A stretch of DNA of 64,000 nt from Achromobacter anxifer (GTDB taxonomy: Bacteria > Pseudomonadota > Gammaproteobacteria > Burkholderiales > Burkholderiaceae_B), in assembly GCF_903652925.1 (NCBI RefSeq), contig NZ_CAHLAR010000001.1:310001-374000 (forward strand). The letters are read 5' to 3'. The position numbers and the translations under genes were made by a program. Below, in pieces: positions 1-7,883 of this stretch. The notes below the pieces were generated by a model. The model did no database searches. It saw nothing but the letters and a program-made list of their open reading frames with translations, and had not been told where the DNA came from. Position 1 is the first letter of the stretch. Each line of letters begins with the position of its first letter.

Positions 1-174
1 CGCCTTGCCGCCCGCGCCGCGGATGGCCTGCACGGTGGCGGCGGCCAGCGCCGCGTCCACGTCGGCGACGATCACCGACGCGCCTTGCCTGGCGAAACCC
101 TGCGCGATGGCCGCGCCCAGGCCGCGGCCGGCGCCCGTGACGAGGACCCGCTTGTCTTGCATCGATATCATCAT
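1..174 (-). CDS. Short-chain dehydrogenase/reductase, N-terminal part (cut by window edge)
   Basis: Reading leftwards from an ATG at 174, the frame stays open to the window edge and gives about 58 residues. The start carries the Rossmann NAD(P)-binding motif TGAGRGLG (residues 13-20 from the first Met), followed by a helix and the VIVADVD strand typical of classical short-chain dehydrogenases. ATGs at 174, 171 and 162 are in frame; the last would give the tightest N-terminus before the first beta strand. The gene starts 19 bases after the livF stop and is probably the last gene of the ABC-importer operon, so it may oxidise or reduce the imported compound or a metabolite of it. The active site lies outside the window, so substrate and family beyond SDR cannot be judged. 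Confidence 0.8.
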   Translation of the reverse strand, partial: MMISMQDKRVLVTGAGRGLGAAIAQGFARQGASVIVADVDAALAAATVQAIRGAGGKA

Positions 175-193
175 GGTCTGTCCTTGCGGCGCC

Positions 194-913
194 TCAGGCG
201 CCCAGATAGGCGCGCTGCACGCCTTCGTCGCTGGCGAGCGCCGCGGATTCGCCTTCCAGCGCGATTTCGCCGTTTTCCAGGATGTAGGCGTAGCTGGACA
301 CCGACAGCGCCAGCTTCACGTTCTGCTCCACCAGCAGGATGGTGATGCCTTGCTCGTGGTTCAGCCGCAGCACGATGTCGAAGATCTGCTCCACCACCAG
401 CGGCGACAGGCCCATGGACGGTTCGTCCAGCAGGATCATGCGCGGCCGCGCCATCATGGCGCGGCCGGTGGCCAGCATCTGCTGTTCGCCGCCGGACAGC
501 GTCGCGGCCTTTTGCTCGTAGCGTTCGCGCAGGCGCGGGAAGGTGTCGCACACCATCTCCAGGTCCTGCCGGACGGCCGCCCGGTCGGCGCGCAGGTAGG
601 CGCCCATCTCCAGGTTTTCGCGCACGCTCATTTCGCGGAAGATCTCGCGGCCTTCCGGCACCTGCACGATGCCGCGTCCGACGATGGCGTCGGCCGGCAG
701 CCGGTGTATGGGCTGGCCGTCGAAGCGCACGCTGCCCGCGGTGGGCGCGACCAGGCGCGAGATCACGTTGAGCGTGGTGGACTTGCCCGCGCCGTTGGCA
801 CCCAGCAGCGCCACGATGGCGCCTTGCGGCACTTTCAGCGACACGTCCTGCAGGGCGCGGATATTGCCGTAGGCGGCCGATACCGCGTCGACTTCAAGCA
901 GATACTCAGCCAC
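194..913 (-). CDS. livF: LivF-type ABC transporter ATP-binding protein
   Basis: A 239-residue ATPase of the branched-chain amino acid (HAAT) importer family; it would power uptake together with LivG at the inner face of the membrane. Walker A is GANGAGKST (residues 38-46), the ABC signature is LSGGEQQ (139-145) and Walker B ends ILLDEP (about 160-165). Length and the C-terminal RAYLG ending fit LivF. Its start overlaps the livG stop by 8 bases, so the two are translationally coupled. HAAT systems carry amino acids but also amides, urea, and aromatic or hydroxylated acids; the flanking dehydrogenases here suggest a non-amino-acid substrate, which is inference. Confidence 0.93.
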   Translation of the reverse strand: MAEYLLEVDAVSAAYGNIRALQDVSLKVPQGAIVALLGANGAGKSTTLNVISRLVAPTAGSVRFDGQPIHRLPADAIVGRGIVQVPEGREIFREMSVRENLEMGAYLRADRAAVRQDLEMVCDTFPRLRERYEQKAATLSGGEQQMLATGRAMMARPRMILLDEPSMGLSPLVVEQIFDIVLRLNHEQGITILLVEQNVKLALSVSSYAYILENGEIALEGESAALASDEGVQRAYLGA

Positions 914-1670
914 CGGCGGCTCCCTTGCCCAGATAGGCCTCGATCACGCGGGGATTGCTGCGCACCTCCGCGGGCGTGCCTTCGGCGATCTTCTCGCCGA
1001 AGGACATGACGGTGATGCGATCCGAGATCGACATCACCAGCTGCATGACGTGCTCCACCAGCAGCACCGTGATGCCGTCGCGTTCGCACAGCTCGGTCAG
1101 CAGCCGGTCCAGCGTTTCGATCTCGCGGTTGCGCAGGCCGGCTGCGGGCTCGTCCAGCAGCAGCAGCTTGGGCGATATGGCCAGGGCGCGCGCCAGCTCC
1201 AGCATCTTCTGGCGGCCGAAGTCCAGGCTGCATGCGGGCGTGTCGAGGAAATCGGCCAGTCCCACGCGCTCCAGCAGGTGCTCGACCCGCTCGCGCGTTT
1301 GCGCGGCGGCCGGGCGCAGCAGCTTGCCGGCGCTGTCGGCGCCATGGGCATAGGTGCCCAGCAAGGCGTTCTCGCGCACGCTGAGCGCGCCGAACAGCTC
1401 CAGGTTCTGGAAGGTGCGGGCCACGCCCAGCGCCGCCATTTCGTGTGGCTTCCTGCGCGTGATGTCGACGCCGTCGAACAGGATGCTGCCGCTGCTGGGG
1501 CGGTAGTAGCGCGAAATGCAATTGAAGGTGGTGGACTTGCCCGCGCCGTTGGGGCCGATCAGCGCATGGATGCGGCCGCGCTCCACCTGCATGGACAGGC
1601 CGTTGATGGCGGTCAGGCCGCCGAACTTTACGGTCAGCCCTTGCACGTCCAGATAGGGATGGCTGCTCAT
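906..1670 (-). CDS. livG: LivG-type ABC transporter ATP-binding protein
   Basis: A 254-residue ATPase, partner of LivF. The start is taken at the ATG at 1670 because it gives a normal LivG N-terminus and overlaps the livM stop by 4 bases (ATGA); the frame stays open further upstream but only as a shadow of livM. Walker A is GPNGAGKST (39-47) and Walker B contains LLLLDEPAAGL. The signature loop reads LDFGRQK instead of the canonical LSGGQ, which is usual for LivG. The C-terminus has the typical VIEAYLG followed by a short tail. Sits in the order livH-livM-livG-livF, transcribed leftwards. Confidence 0.93.
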   Translation of the reverse strand: MSSHPYLDVQGLTVKFGGLTAINGLSMQVERGRIHALIGPNGAGKSTTFNCISRYYRPSSGSILFDGVDITRRKPHEMAALGVARTFQNLELFGALSVRENALLGTYAHGADSAGKLLRPAAAQTRERVEHLLERVGLADFLDTPACSLDFGRQKMLELARALAISPKLLLLDEPAAGLRNREIETLDRLLTELCERDGITVLLVEHVMQLVMSISDRITVMSFGEKIAEGTPAEVRSNPRVIEAYLGKGAAGG

Positions 1671-2665
1671 GCCGCGCTCCTTTGGGTCGGTTTGGCCGCG
1701 GCCTGGCGCGGGGCGGAAGGTTGCGGCGCGACCGGCGGCGCAACCCGGCCGCGCTCGCCGCGGCCGGCAAACAGGCCCTTGGGCGCGAACATCATGAAGC
1801 CCATCAGGATGAAGCCGTAGATGATTTCCTGGAACGACAGCGCCTGGCGCAGCAGTTCGGAGATCAGGCCGAAGGCCAGCGCGCCGGCAATGGCGCCGCG
1901 CACCGAGCCAATGCCGCCTACCACCACCATCGTCAGGATCAGTATGGTGGTCTGAAAGCCCAGGCTTTCCGGATGGATGAAGGAGGCGAAGGTGGTGTAC
2001 ATGCCGCCCGCGATGCCGGCGTAGGCGGCGGACAGGGTGAAGGCCGTGCGCTTGATGGCGTTGACGTTCACGCCCATGGCCTGGGCCGCCACATCGCTCT
2101 CTCGCACTGCGCGGAAGGCCGAGCCCAGCTGCGAGCGCGACAGGGCGACGGTGGCCCACAGCAGCAGCGCGGCGATCAGCACGACGAAGGGATATGCCTT
2201 GGCATCCGACACCAGCTCATAGCCGAATAGCGTGGCCGGCGAGATCCGGAAGCCGTTGGAACCGTTGGTGACCGATTGCCAGTTCAGGAACACCCATTGC
2301 ATCGCCTCGCCGAAGGCGAAGGTGGACAGGGCCAGATAGATGTCGCGCATGCGCAGCGCCAGCGCGCCGATCACATAGCCCAGCGCGGCGGCAAGCAGCC
2401 CGCCCGCGACGATGGAAATGAAGAATGGCGGATGCCAAAGGTTGTTGATGAGGCCGGCGGTGTAGATGCCCACGCCGTAGAAGGCGGCGTGAGACAGCGC
2501 GAACTGCCCGGTTTCGCCGATGACCAGGTGCAGGCCCAGGGCCAGCACCACGAACACCATCAGCAGGTTCACCACGTAGATGACATAGCCGCTGGCCGCG
2601 AAGGGCAGGATGGCCAGCACCACGGCCATCAGCGCCAGCAGCGCATGGTCGATTTTCTTGCTCAT
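1667..2665 (-). CDS. livM: LivM-type branched-chain amino acid ABC transporter permease
   Basis: A 332-residue integral membrane protein with about nine to ten hydrophobic segments, one of the two permease subunits. The ATG at 2665 is chosen because it overlaps the livH stop by four bases and is followed by a short basic N-terminus and a hydrophobic segment. Family features include LGLHLVIGETGQFALSHAAF near residues 43-62 and the conserved GGIGSVRGAIAGA loop in the C-terminal half. The C-terminus is a Pro/Ala-rich basic tail of about 30 residues after GLFAGRGERG, longer than the last membrane segment requires. It overlaps livG by four bases. Confidence 0.93.
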   Translation of the reverse strand: MSKKIDHALLALMAVVLAILPFAASGYVIYVVNLLMVFVVLALGLHLVIGETGQFALSHAAFYGVGIYTAGLINNLWHPPFFISIVAGGLLAAALGYVIGALALRMRDIYLALSTFAFGEAMQWVFLNWQSVTNGSNGFRISPATLFGYELVSDAKAYPFVVLIAALLLWATVALSRSQLGSAFRAVRESDVAAQAMGVNVNAIKRTAFTLSAAYAGIAGGMYTTFASFIHPESLGFQTTILILTMVVVGGIGSVRGAIAGALAFGLISELLRQALSFQEIIYGFILMGFMMFAPKGLFAGRGERGRVAPPVAPQPSAPRQAAAKPTQRSAA

Positions 2666-3564
2666 ACTTTCTTCACCTGCAGTTTTCCGCCCAGCAGCCC
2701 TTGCGGGCGCAGCAGCAGCACGACCATGATGGCCACGAAAGGCGCGACCACGATGGCATTGGTCGAAATGAACAGTCCCACCAGGTTCTCGGCCACGCCG
2801 ATCACGAAGCCGCCCACCACCGCGCCAGGCAGGCTGGTGATGCCGCCCACGATGGCCGCGGCATAGGCCAGGATGGCGATATGGCCGATGTCGGGCGTGA
2901 TCAGGATCTTGGGCGTGATGAGCAGCGCGGCGACCGCGGAGATCAGGCCGGCCAGCGCCCACACCAGCATGCGGATGCGGGTCAGGTTCACGCCCACCAG
3001 CCGGGCGGCCTTGGGATTCATGCCCACCGCGCGCATCGCGCGGCCGACGCGGGTGTAGGTAAACATCCCGAACAGCAGCAGCATCACGCCCACGGCGACC
3101 GCAAAGATCACCAGGTCGAGCTGGGTCAGCACCGCGTCGCCGATGATGATGGCGTCGGTCGAGGCCAGCGGCGGCAGCGAGCGCGGCGTGTCGCCCAGGC
3201 CGGTCTGCCGCACCAGGCCTTTCAGCGCATAGGCCAGGCCCAGCGTGGCGATCACCATTTGCACGCCCACGCCCTTGGAGGCGATGACGCGTTCCATGAC
3301 GACGCGCTGGAACAGGCCGGACAGGACGGCCACGGCGGCCAGGGTGATGGGAATGACGACGAGATACGGCCAGCCCATCACCAGCGTGAGGAACAGGGCG
3401 ATGTAGCCGCCGACCATGAAGATTTCGCCCTGGGCGAAATTGGGCACGTCGGTGGTCTTGAAAATGATGACTACGGCGACGGCCAGCAGCGCGTACACGC
3501 TGCCCGTCACCAGTCCTGACAGCACCCCCTGCTGCAGGAACAGCCAGATATCGGCAAAGCTCAT
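2662..3564 (-). CDS. livH: LivH-type branched-chain amino acid ABC transporter permease
   Basis: A 300-residue membrane protein, the second permease subunit. Motifs of LivH are visible: LLSGLVTGSVYAL-like start (here GVLSGLVTGSVYALLAVA, residues 13-30), the segment PNFAQGEIFMVGGY (41-54), the cytoplasmic EAA-like loop with TRVGRAMRAVGMNPKAARLVGV, and GGITSLPGAVVGG near the C-terminus. Transcribed leftwards, 67 bases downstream of the binding-protein gene, and coupled to livM by an ATGA overlap. Substrate cannot be told from the permease. Confidence 0.93.
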   Translation of the reverse strand: MSFADIWLFLQQGVLSGLVTGSVYALLAVAVVIIFKTTDVPNFAQGEIFMVGGYIALFLTLVMGWPYLVVIPITLAAVAVLSGLFQRVVMERVIASKGVGVQMVIATLGLAYALKGLVRQTGLGDTPRSLPPLASTDAIIIGDAVLTQLDLVIFAVAVGVMLLLFGMFTYTRVGRAMRAVGMNPKAARLVGVNLTRIRMLVWALAGLISAVAALLITPKILITPDIGHIAILAYAAAIVGGITSLPGAVVGGFVIGVAENLVGLFISTNAIVVAPFVAIMVVLLLRPQGLLGGKLQVKKV

Positions 3565-3631
3565 GATGTTCTCCGGGGGCCCGCGCGCCGCTGCGCCAGC
3601 GTGCGGGCCCGACCCGTGGCGGGCCGCTGGT

Positions 3632-4846
3632 TTACTTCTGGTACTGCCAGACGCTCTTGAAGGCGCCGGGCACGAGCGACATGTTGGTGCCGTCGAACTT
3701 GATGTAGATGGCGGACTCCTGCGCGGCGTGGTCGTTCGGGCCGAACTCGATCGGACCGGCCATGACGCCCGAGTCGAACTTCATGGTTTCCAGCGCCTGC
3801 AGCACTTTCTCGCGGGTGGGTTGCGGGCCGGCGGCCTTCAGCGCGTTGACCACCGTCATCGCCGGCGGCAGGCCATAGGGCATGTAAGTCTGCGGATGGC
3901 CCGGCTTGGCGGCCAGGTCGGGGTAGGCCTGCTTGTACATGTCGTACACCCAGGTCAGCTTGGCGCCGCCAGGCACGTCGGACAGCACTTCCTGGATATA
4001 GACGTTCTTGAAGGCGTCCTTGTTGCCCACGTTCTCGACCAGCTGCTTCAGATCGGCCGTGCCGTTCACCGCCAGGACGATGGGCTTGTTCCAGCCCAGT
4101 TCCTGCGCTTTCTTGATGATGAGCGCGGCGGGGCGGGCGTAGGTGGTCAGCAGCAGCACGTCGGCGTTGGCGGCGCGGATCTTCAGCATGGGCGCGGTGA
4201 CGTCGGTGATGTTCGGGTTCACCGATTGCACCTGCAGCGCCGCGTCGCCCAGCTGCTTGATCTGGGCCTGGGCGGCCTCCAGGTTCCAGCCGCCGTAGGC
4301 GTCGTCATGGTTGATGTAGCCGATCTTCTTGGCCTTCAGGTGCTCGGCGGCGAACTGCACCATTGAGCCGCCGACGGCGTGCTGCGAAATGGAGAAGGCG
4401 CCGTAGATGTACTTGGAGGGCGGATACAGCGCGCCGTCGCCCGATGCGTTGAGCATGACGAGCGGGACCTTCTCGCGTTCCACGTATTCGCGCGAGGCCA
4501 CCACCGCGGCCGAGCAGGAGCCGCCGTTCAGCAGGAACACCTTGTCCTGTTCGTTCAGCTTCTTCACCGCGGCGACCAGGTCGTTGGCGTTGCAGCGGTC
4601 GTCCTCGATCACCAGCTCGATCTGGCGGCCATGTATCCCGCCTTCCTTGTTGACCTTGGCGTACCACATCTTGGCGGCGTTCAGCACATCGAAGCCATAG
4701 GCCATGCCGCTGCCGGACAGTGGCGCGAAGAGGCCGATCTTGATGGTCTTGTCGGTGATGCCCGGCTCCTGCTGCGCTTGCGCGCCCAGGCTCAGGGCCC
4801 ATGCGCACAGCGCGGCGGCGGCTGCGTGGCGACTGCTTTTCTTCAT
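3632..4846 (-). CDS. Periplasmic substrate-binding protein of LivK type
   Basis: A 404-residue exported protein. Residues 1-24 form a signal peptide (basic MKKSSRH start, hydrophobic core, AQA cleavage site before QQEPG). The mature part opens with ITDKTIKIGLFAPLSGSGMAYG, the type 1 periplasmic binding protein start of the HAAT family, and continues with the KVNKEGGIHGRQIELVIEDD segment typical of LivK-like proteins. It would capture the substrate in the periplasm and deliver it to LivHM. The gene sits between the upstream dehydrogenase gene (84-base gap) and livH. The specificity is unknown; the family also binds aromatic acids, amides and short-chain compounds. Confidence 0.9.
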   Translation of the reverse strand: MKKSSRHAAAAALCAWALSLGAQAQQEPGITDKTIKIGLFAPLSGSGMAYGFDVLNAAKMWYAKVNKEGGIHGRQIELVIEDDRCNANDLVAAVKKLNEQDKVFLLNGGSCSAAVVASREYVEREKVPLVMLNASGDGALYPPSKYIYGAFSISQHAVGGSMVQFAAEHLKAKKIGYINHDDAYGGWNLEAAQAQIKQLGDAALQVQSVNPNITDVTAPMLKIRAANADVLLLTTYARPAALIIKKAQELGWNKPIVLAVNGTADLKQLVENVGNKDAFKNVYIQEVLSDVPGGAKLTWVYDMYKQAYPDLAAKPGHPQTYMPYGLPPAMTVVNALKAAGPQPTREKVLQALETMKFDSGVMAGPIEFGPNDHAAQESAIYIKFDGTNMSLVPGAFKSVWQYQK

Positions 4847-4930
4847 GTTTGTCTCCCGTTCTTTTCTGGTGCGCGCCTTTGGTGGTGGATGGCGCCTTGC
4901 TGCGTTGCCGGCCTGGGCCGCCGGTATGCC

Positions 4931-5725
4931 TTACTGCATGCGGTAGCCGCCGTTGACGTCGATGACGCTGCCGGTGATGTAGCCGGCTTCCTCGGACGCG
5001 AGGAAGCGCACGGCGGCGGCCACGTCGTCCACGGTGCCGATGCGGCCCAGCGGAATGGCTTGCGCCGCGGCGGCCAGGGCGCCGCTGCTGGTGACGGTGC
5101 TGCGCAACATGTCGGTGTCGATGAGGCCGGGCGCGATGCCATTGACGGTCACGCCCAGGTGCGCGGATTCGCGCGCCATGGCCTTGGTCAGGCCCAGCAC
5201 CGCGGACTTCGCCGCGATGTAGGAGGCGCTGGAGCGGTAGCCGCCCAGCTGTGCCGCCACCGACGTGAAGGTCACGATGCGGCCGTGCGCCAGCGGCGCG
5301 GCTTCGCGCCGGCGCAGATAGGCGCGGCCGCACAGGAACACGCCGCGCGCGTTGACCGCGAAGCTGCGTTCCCAGATGTCCAGCGTGGTGTCCTTGATGA
5401 GCGGGCGTTCGCCGTTCTCCTGGAACAGCAGCAGGCCGGCGGCGCTGACGAGCACGGCGATGGGGCCGTGCTGCGCTTCGATCTGCTCGAAGGCGTTTTC
5501 GACCGAGGCCTCGTCGCTGACGTCGAAGGCGTGCGCGGCGTGCGGAGCGCCCAGTTCGTCCGCCACGCGGCGGGCGCGCTGCGCGTCCAGGTCCGAGACC
5601 ACGACGCGCAGGCCGGCGCGGGCCAGTTCATGGCAGATGCGGGCGCCAATTCCGCCGCCGCCGCCGGTGACGAGCGCAAGACGGGGAGCCGGACCTGTGC
5701 CGGCCGGCGTGGATACATTGGACAT
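4931..5725 (-). CDS. Short-chain dehydrogenase/reductase, first gene of the ABC-importer operon
   Basis: A 264-residue classical SDR. The NAD(P) motif is TGGGGGIG (residues 20-27), the acidic SDLDAQR loop after the second strand suggests NAD preference, and the catalytic residues are S155, Y169 and K173 (YIAAK). The C-terminus has the GYITGSVIDVNGGYRM signature of the 3-ketoacyl-ACP-reductase-like group. It is the promoter-proximal gene of the leftward operon, divergent from the GntR regulator gene at 5930. It would oxidise a secondary alcohol or reduce a ketone; nothing in the sequence fixes the substrate. A second SDR ends the same operon, so two redox steps on the imported compound are possible (inference). 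Confidence 0.88.
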   Translation of the reverse strand: MSNVSTPAGTGPAPRLALVTGGGGGIGARICHELARAGLRVVVSDLDAQRARRVADELGAPHAAHAFDVSDEASVENAFEQIEAQHGPIAVLVSAAGLLLFQENGERPLIKDTTLDIWERSFAVNARGVFLCGRAYLRRREAAPLAHGRIVTFTSVAAQLGGYRSSASYIAAKSAVLGLTKAMARESAHLGVTVNGIAPGLIDTDMLRSTVTSSGALAAAAQAIPLGRIGTVDDVAAAVRFLASEEAGYITGSVIDVNGGYRMQ

Positions 5726-5794
5726 GCTGTCTCCTGGTAGCGCGCCTTCCGCCTAGGGAGGGGCCGGGCCGCTGGTTTGAATTTTTTGCGATTA

Positions 5795-5802
5795 TGTATA
5801 CA
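5795..5802. promoter_or_regulatory. Candidate GntR/FCD operator 1 (TGTATACA)
   Basis: A perfect 8-base palindrome TGTATACA, extended to ATGTATACAT (5794-5803), lies 70 bases upstream of the SDR start at 5725. The same core recurs at 5914-5921 beside the regulator gene. FCD-type GntR proteins commonly bind short palindromes of this kind; assignment to the adjacent regulator is inference. Confidence 0.6.
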
Positions 5803-5913
5803 TGAATGGGTCGCACATATAGGGGCTTACCCGAGGTCGCGCTTGATTTACATCGTGTTTTATAGAGAAGTTCCGAAATTCGGAATTGCTTCTGGCGTCG
5901 TATGTATTCTTCA

Positions 5914-5921
5914 TGTATACA
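5914..5921. promoter_or_regulatory. Candidate GntR/FCD operator 2 (TGTATACA)
   Basis: Second perfect copy of TGTATACA, ending 8 bases before the ATG of the GntR gene at 5930 and 119 bases from copy 1. It would overlap the regulator's own ribosome-binding region, which fits autorepression. No good Shine-Dalgarno sequence is seen upstream of 5930, so the mRNA may be nearly leaderless. Confidence 0.6.
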
Positions 5922-5929
5922 ATGCCGCT

Positions 5930-6607
5930 ATGGACACGCTATCTCAACACGTTACCGACACGCTGCGGGACTGGGTGCTGCACGGCAAGTTCAGCCCTGG
6001 CGCCCGCCTGGAAGAAATCCCGCTGGCGGAAAAACTGGGGGTGTCGCGCACGCCGGTGCGCGCCGCGCTGGCGACGCTGGGCAACGAGGGGCTGCTGGAG
6101 CACCTGCCCAAGCGCGGCTATACGGTGCGCGCCTATGACATCGGCGAAATCGTGGCGGCCTACGAGGTGCGCGCGGCGCTGGAAGGGCTGGCCTGTCGCC
6201 AGGCGGCCTTGCGCGGGCTATCCAACGATGCCGTGGCGGTGCTGAAGAATTGCCTGGACGAGGGCGACCGCATCCTGGGCAAGGGCGTCTTGCTGGCCGA
6301 GGACCATCTGCCGTACCAGCAGGTGAACATCACCTTGCACAACGGCATCCTGGAGGCGGCGGGCAATCCCTGGGTGCGCCGCTTCGCGGCGCAGGCGCAG
6401 GCCATACCGTATGCCTCGGACCGGATCATCCTGTGGGAGGACCACGGGATCATCCTGCGTTCGCACGACGACCATCACCGCATCGTCAATGCGATCATCG
6501 CCCGCGACGGCGCGCGGGCGGAGGACCTGATGCGCGAGCACGTGTATTACGCGGGCATCATCCTGAAGAACAACTACGAAAGGCTGGCGCAGGCGTACCG
6601 GGTGTGA
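5930..6607 (+). CDS. GntR-family transcriptional regulator, FCD (FadR C-terminal) subfamily
   Basis: A 225-residue regulator. The N-terminal winged helix (about residues 5-70) contains LRDWVLHGKFSPGARLEE, LAEKLGVSRTPVRAAL and LLEHLPKRGYTVRA, the standard GntR signature. Residues 75-215 form the all-helical FCD ligand domain, with AYEVRAALEGLACRQAA and the C-terminal HHRIVNAIIARDGARAEDLMREH stretch, whose histidines often hold a metal that helps bind a carboxylate effector. The start at 5930 is preferred over upstream in-frame codons because it begins directly before the DNA-binding domain. Divergent from the importer operon, so it probably represses that operon and itself through the two TGTATACA sites. 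Confidence 0.9.
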   Translation: MDTLSQHVTDTLRDWVLHGKFSPGARLEEIPLAEKLGVSRTPVRAALATLGNEGLLEHLPKRGYTVRAYDIGEIVAAYEVRAALEGLACRQAALRGLSNDAVAVLKNCLDEGDRILGKGVLLAEDHLPYQQVNITLHNGILEAAGNPWVRRFAAQAQAIPYASDRIILWEDHGIILRSHDDHHRIVNAIIARDGARAEDLMREHVYYAGIILKNNYERLAQAYRV

Positions 6608-6611
6608 GGTA

Positions 6612-6686
6612 CGCCTGAGGCGGCGGCCTCAGCCGGCCGCGCCTCAGCCGGCCGCACCTAACCGGCCGTACCTAGCCGGCCGCACC
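6612..6686. repeat. Degenerate tandem repeat with hairpin between convergent genes
   Basis: Four copies of a unit containing (A/G)CCGGCCG start at 6632, 6647, 6661 and 6675, so the period is 14-15 bases. A 7-bp hairpin CTGAGGC-ggcg-GCCTCAG (6615-6632) precedes them. The fourth copy encodes the last residues of the carbonic anhydrase, whose TAG stop lies in it. There is no T-run, so an intrinsic terminator role is uncertain. Confidence 0.7.
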
Positions 6687-7322
6687 CGTTTCCAGGCAGG
6701 GCTTGAATTCGCCGGTGGCGGGATCGCGCAGGTACAGCAGGCCGGTGGCCACGCCGAAGTAGGTGCCGTGCAATTCCAGGTCGCCCTTTTCCACGCGGCG
6801 GCGGATGGACGGGAAGGTCATCAGGTTGTTCAGGCTGTGCTCGACCACGGCCAGTTCCAGGCGCTTCAGGTTGGCTTGGCGGTCGCCGGTGCCGGGGCCC
6901 AGGCGTTCGGCCACGGGTTCGATCTGCGACATCCACTTGCCGATGAAATCGCCCTTGGTCAGCGGCTTGGCATCGTCGAAGAAGGAGCGGATGCCGCCGC
7001 AAGACGCATGGCCCAGCACGACGATGTGCTTGACGTTCAGGCCGTTGACCGCGAATTCGATCGCGGCGCTGGTGCCGTGGTACGAGGATTCCGAGTCAGG
7101 GTCACAGGGCGGGACCAGGTTCGCGACGTTGCGGACGACGAACATCTCGCCGGGGCCGGCGTCGAAGATGACTTCAGGCGACACGCGGGAGTCGCAGCAC
7201 CCGATGATCAGGATTTCCGGGTTTTGCCCGGTTTCGGCCAGCTTTTGGTATCGGCTGCTTTCCGAGGGAAAACGGCCCCCCAGGAAAGATTGATAGCCTT
7301 CGGTGAGTCTTTTGGGAAACAT
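6672..7322 (-). CDS. Beta-class carbonic anhydrase
   Basis: A 216-residue beta-carbonic anhydrase that interconverts CO2 and bicarbonate in the cytoplasm. The zinc ligands are visible: C42 in the C-x-D-S-R motif (with D44 and R46 forming the active-site dyad), H105 and C108 in GHASCGG. The N-terminus (residues 1-30) has the usual helix with a YQSFLGGRFP motif. Length fits the family. It stands alone, convergent with the GntR gene. It supplies bicarbonate for carboxylases, such as the PEP carboxylase encoded at 21-24 kb. The C-terminal six residues lie within a tandem repeat and look recently altered. Confidence 0.95.
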   Translation of the reverse strand: MFPKRLTEGYQSFLGGRFPSESSRYQKLAETGQNPEILIIGCCDSRVSPEVIFDAGPGEMFVVRNVANLVPPCDPDSESSYHGTSAAIEFAVNGLNVKHIVVLGHASCGGIRSFFDDAKPLTKGDFIGKWMSQIEPVAERLGPGTGDRQANLKRLELAVVEHSLNNLMTFPSIRRRVEKGDLELHGTYFGVATGLLYLRDPATGEFKPCLETGAAG

Positions 7323-7376
7323 GATTTTTTATCCTCGTAGCTGAGCCAGGCGTGCTGGCGTGTCGGCGCACGCAAC

Positions 7377-7406
7377 AAGGGGCTTCGTGTGGAAGCCCCT
7401 TTTATT
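7377..7406. terminator. Hairpin terminator, probably for the gene at 7545
   Basis: A 10-bp stem AAGGGGCTTC/GAAGCCCCTT (7377-7386 and 7392-7401) with a GTGTG loop. T-rich flanks occur on both sides (TTTTATT on the plus strand, TTGTTG on the minus strand). Its position fits termination of the leftward transcript from 7883, just before the carbonic anhydrase promoter. Confidence 0.65.
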
Positions 7407-7455
7407 GAGTCGACAAACCGAATTTTCCCATACTTGACCTTGCGCCACGCTGTCT

Positions 7456-7480
7456 AAACCCTGTGAGAATCAGGGTTTTT
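7456..7480 (+). terminator. Short hairpin followed by T5
   Basis: Stem AAACCCTG/CAGGGTTT (7456-7463 and 7471-7478) with a 7-base loop, running into TTTTT on the plus strand. No plus-strand gene lies just upstream, so it may act only as part of a double terminator for the leftward gene at 7545, or as a block to antisense transcription. Confidence 0.45.
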
Positions 7481-7544
7481 AAGTCCCCACGGGGAGGGGC
7501 GGCAGGGGATCTTCCCTGTTTCGGCCGCGCCGGCTGGGAGGCGG

Positions 7545-7883
7545 CTAGCGGGCGTCCACGTCCAGCGCGGTGACGCGGGTGAACTGCAGCGGCGTGATGG
7601 CCCGGATCTGCTTGATCTGGCCGGGCGCCAGCGGACCGACGACGTCGTCGCGCACGCGGCCGATTTCCCGGCCTTGCGCGTCGTACAGCACGAAGGTCAG
7701 CATGGCGCTGTTGATCGGGCGGGCGGACTGGTTGGAGAGCAGGCCGGTAATGGCCGACACGTTCTGGTTGACGTCGCGCACGGCCTGGACGTTGCCCAGC
7801 GTGACGCCATAGACCAGGCTCTGCGCGCCGGCGGCGCCGGACAGGCCCGCGAGCAGCGCGAACGAGGCTAGGGCAAGTTTCAT
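7545..7883 (-). CDS. Small exported protein with FxLYD-like domain
   Basis: A 112-residue protein. Residues 1-20 are a signal peptide ending AGA before QSLVYG. The start at 7883 is backed by an AGGAGA ribosome-binding site seven bases upstream; further upstream in-frame codons lack one. The rest is a single beta-rich domain with NVSAITGLLSNQS (about 43-55) and FVLYDAQGREIG (about 66-77), which matches the FxLYD pattern of immunoglobulin-like periplasmic domains, followed by LAPGQIKQIRA. No enzyme motif is present. It stands alone; its function is unknown, probably a periplasmic structural or binding domain. Confidence 0.75.
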   Translation of the reverse strand: MKLALASFALLAGLSGAAGAQSLVYGVTLGNVQAVRDVNQNVSAITGLLSNQSARPINSAMLTFVLYDAQGREIGRVRDDVVGPLAPGQIKQIRAITPLQFTRVTALDVDAR

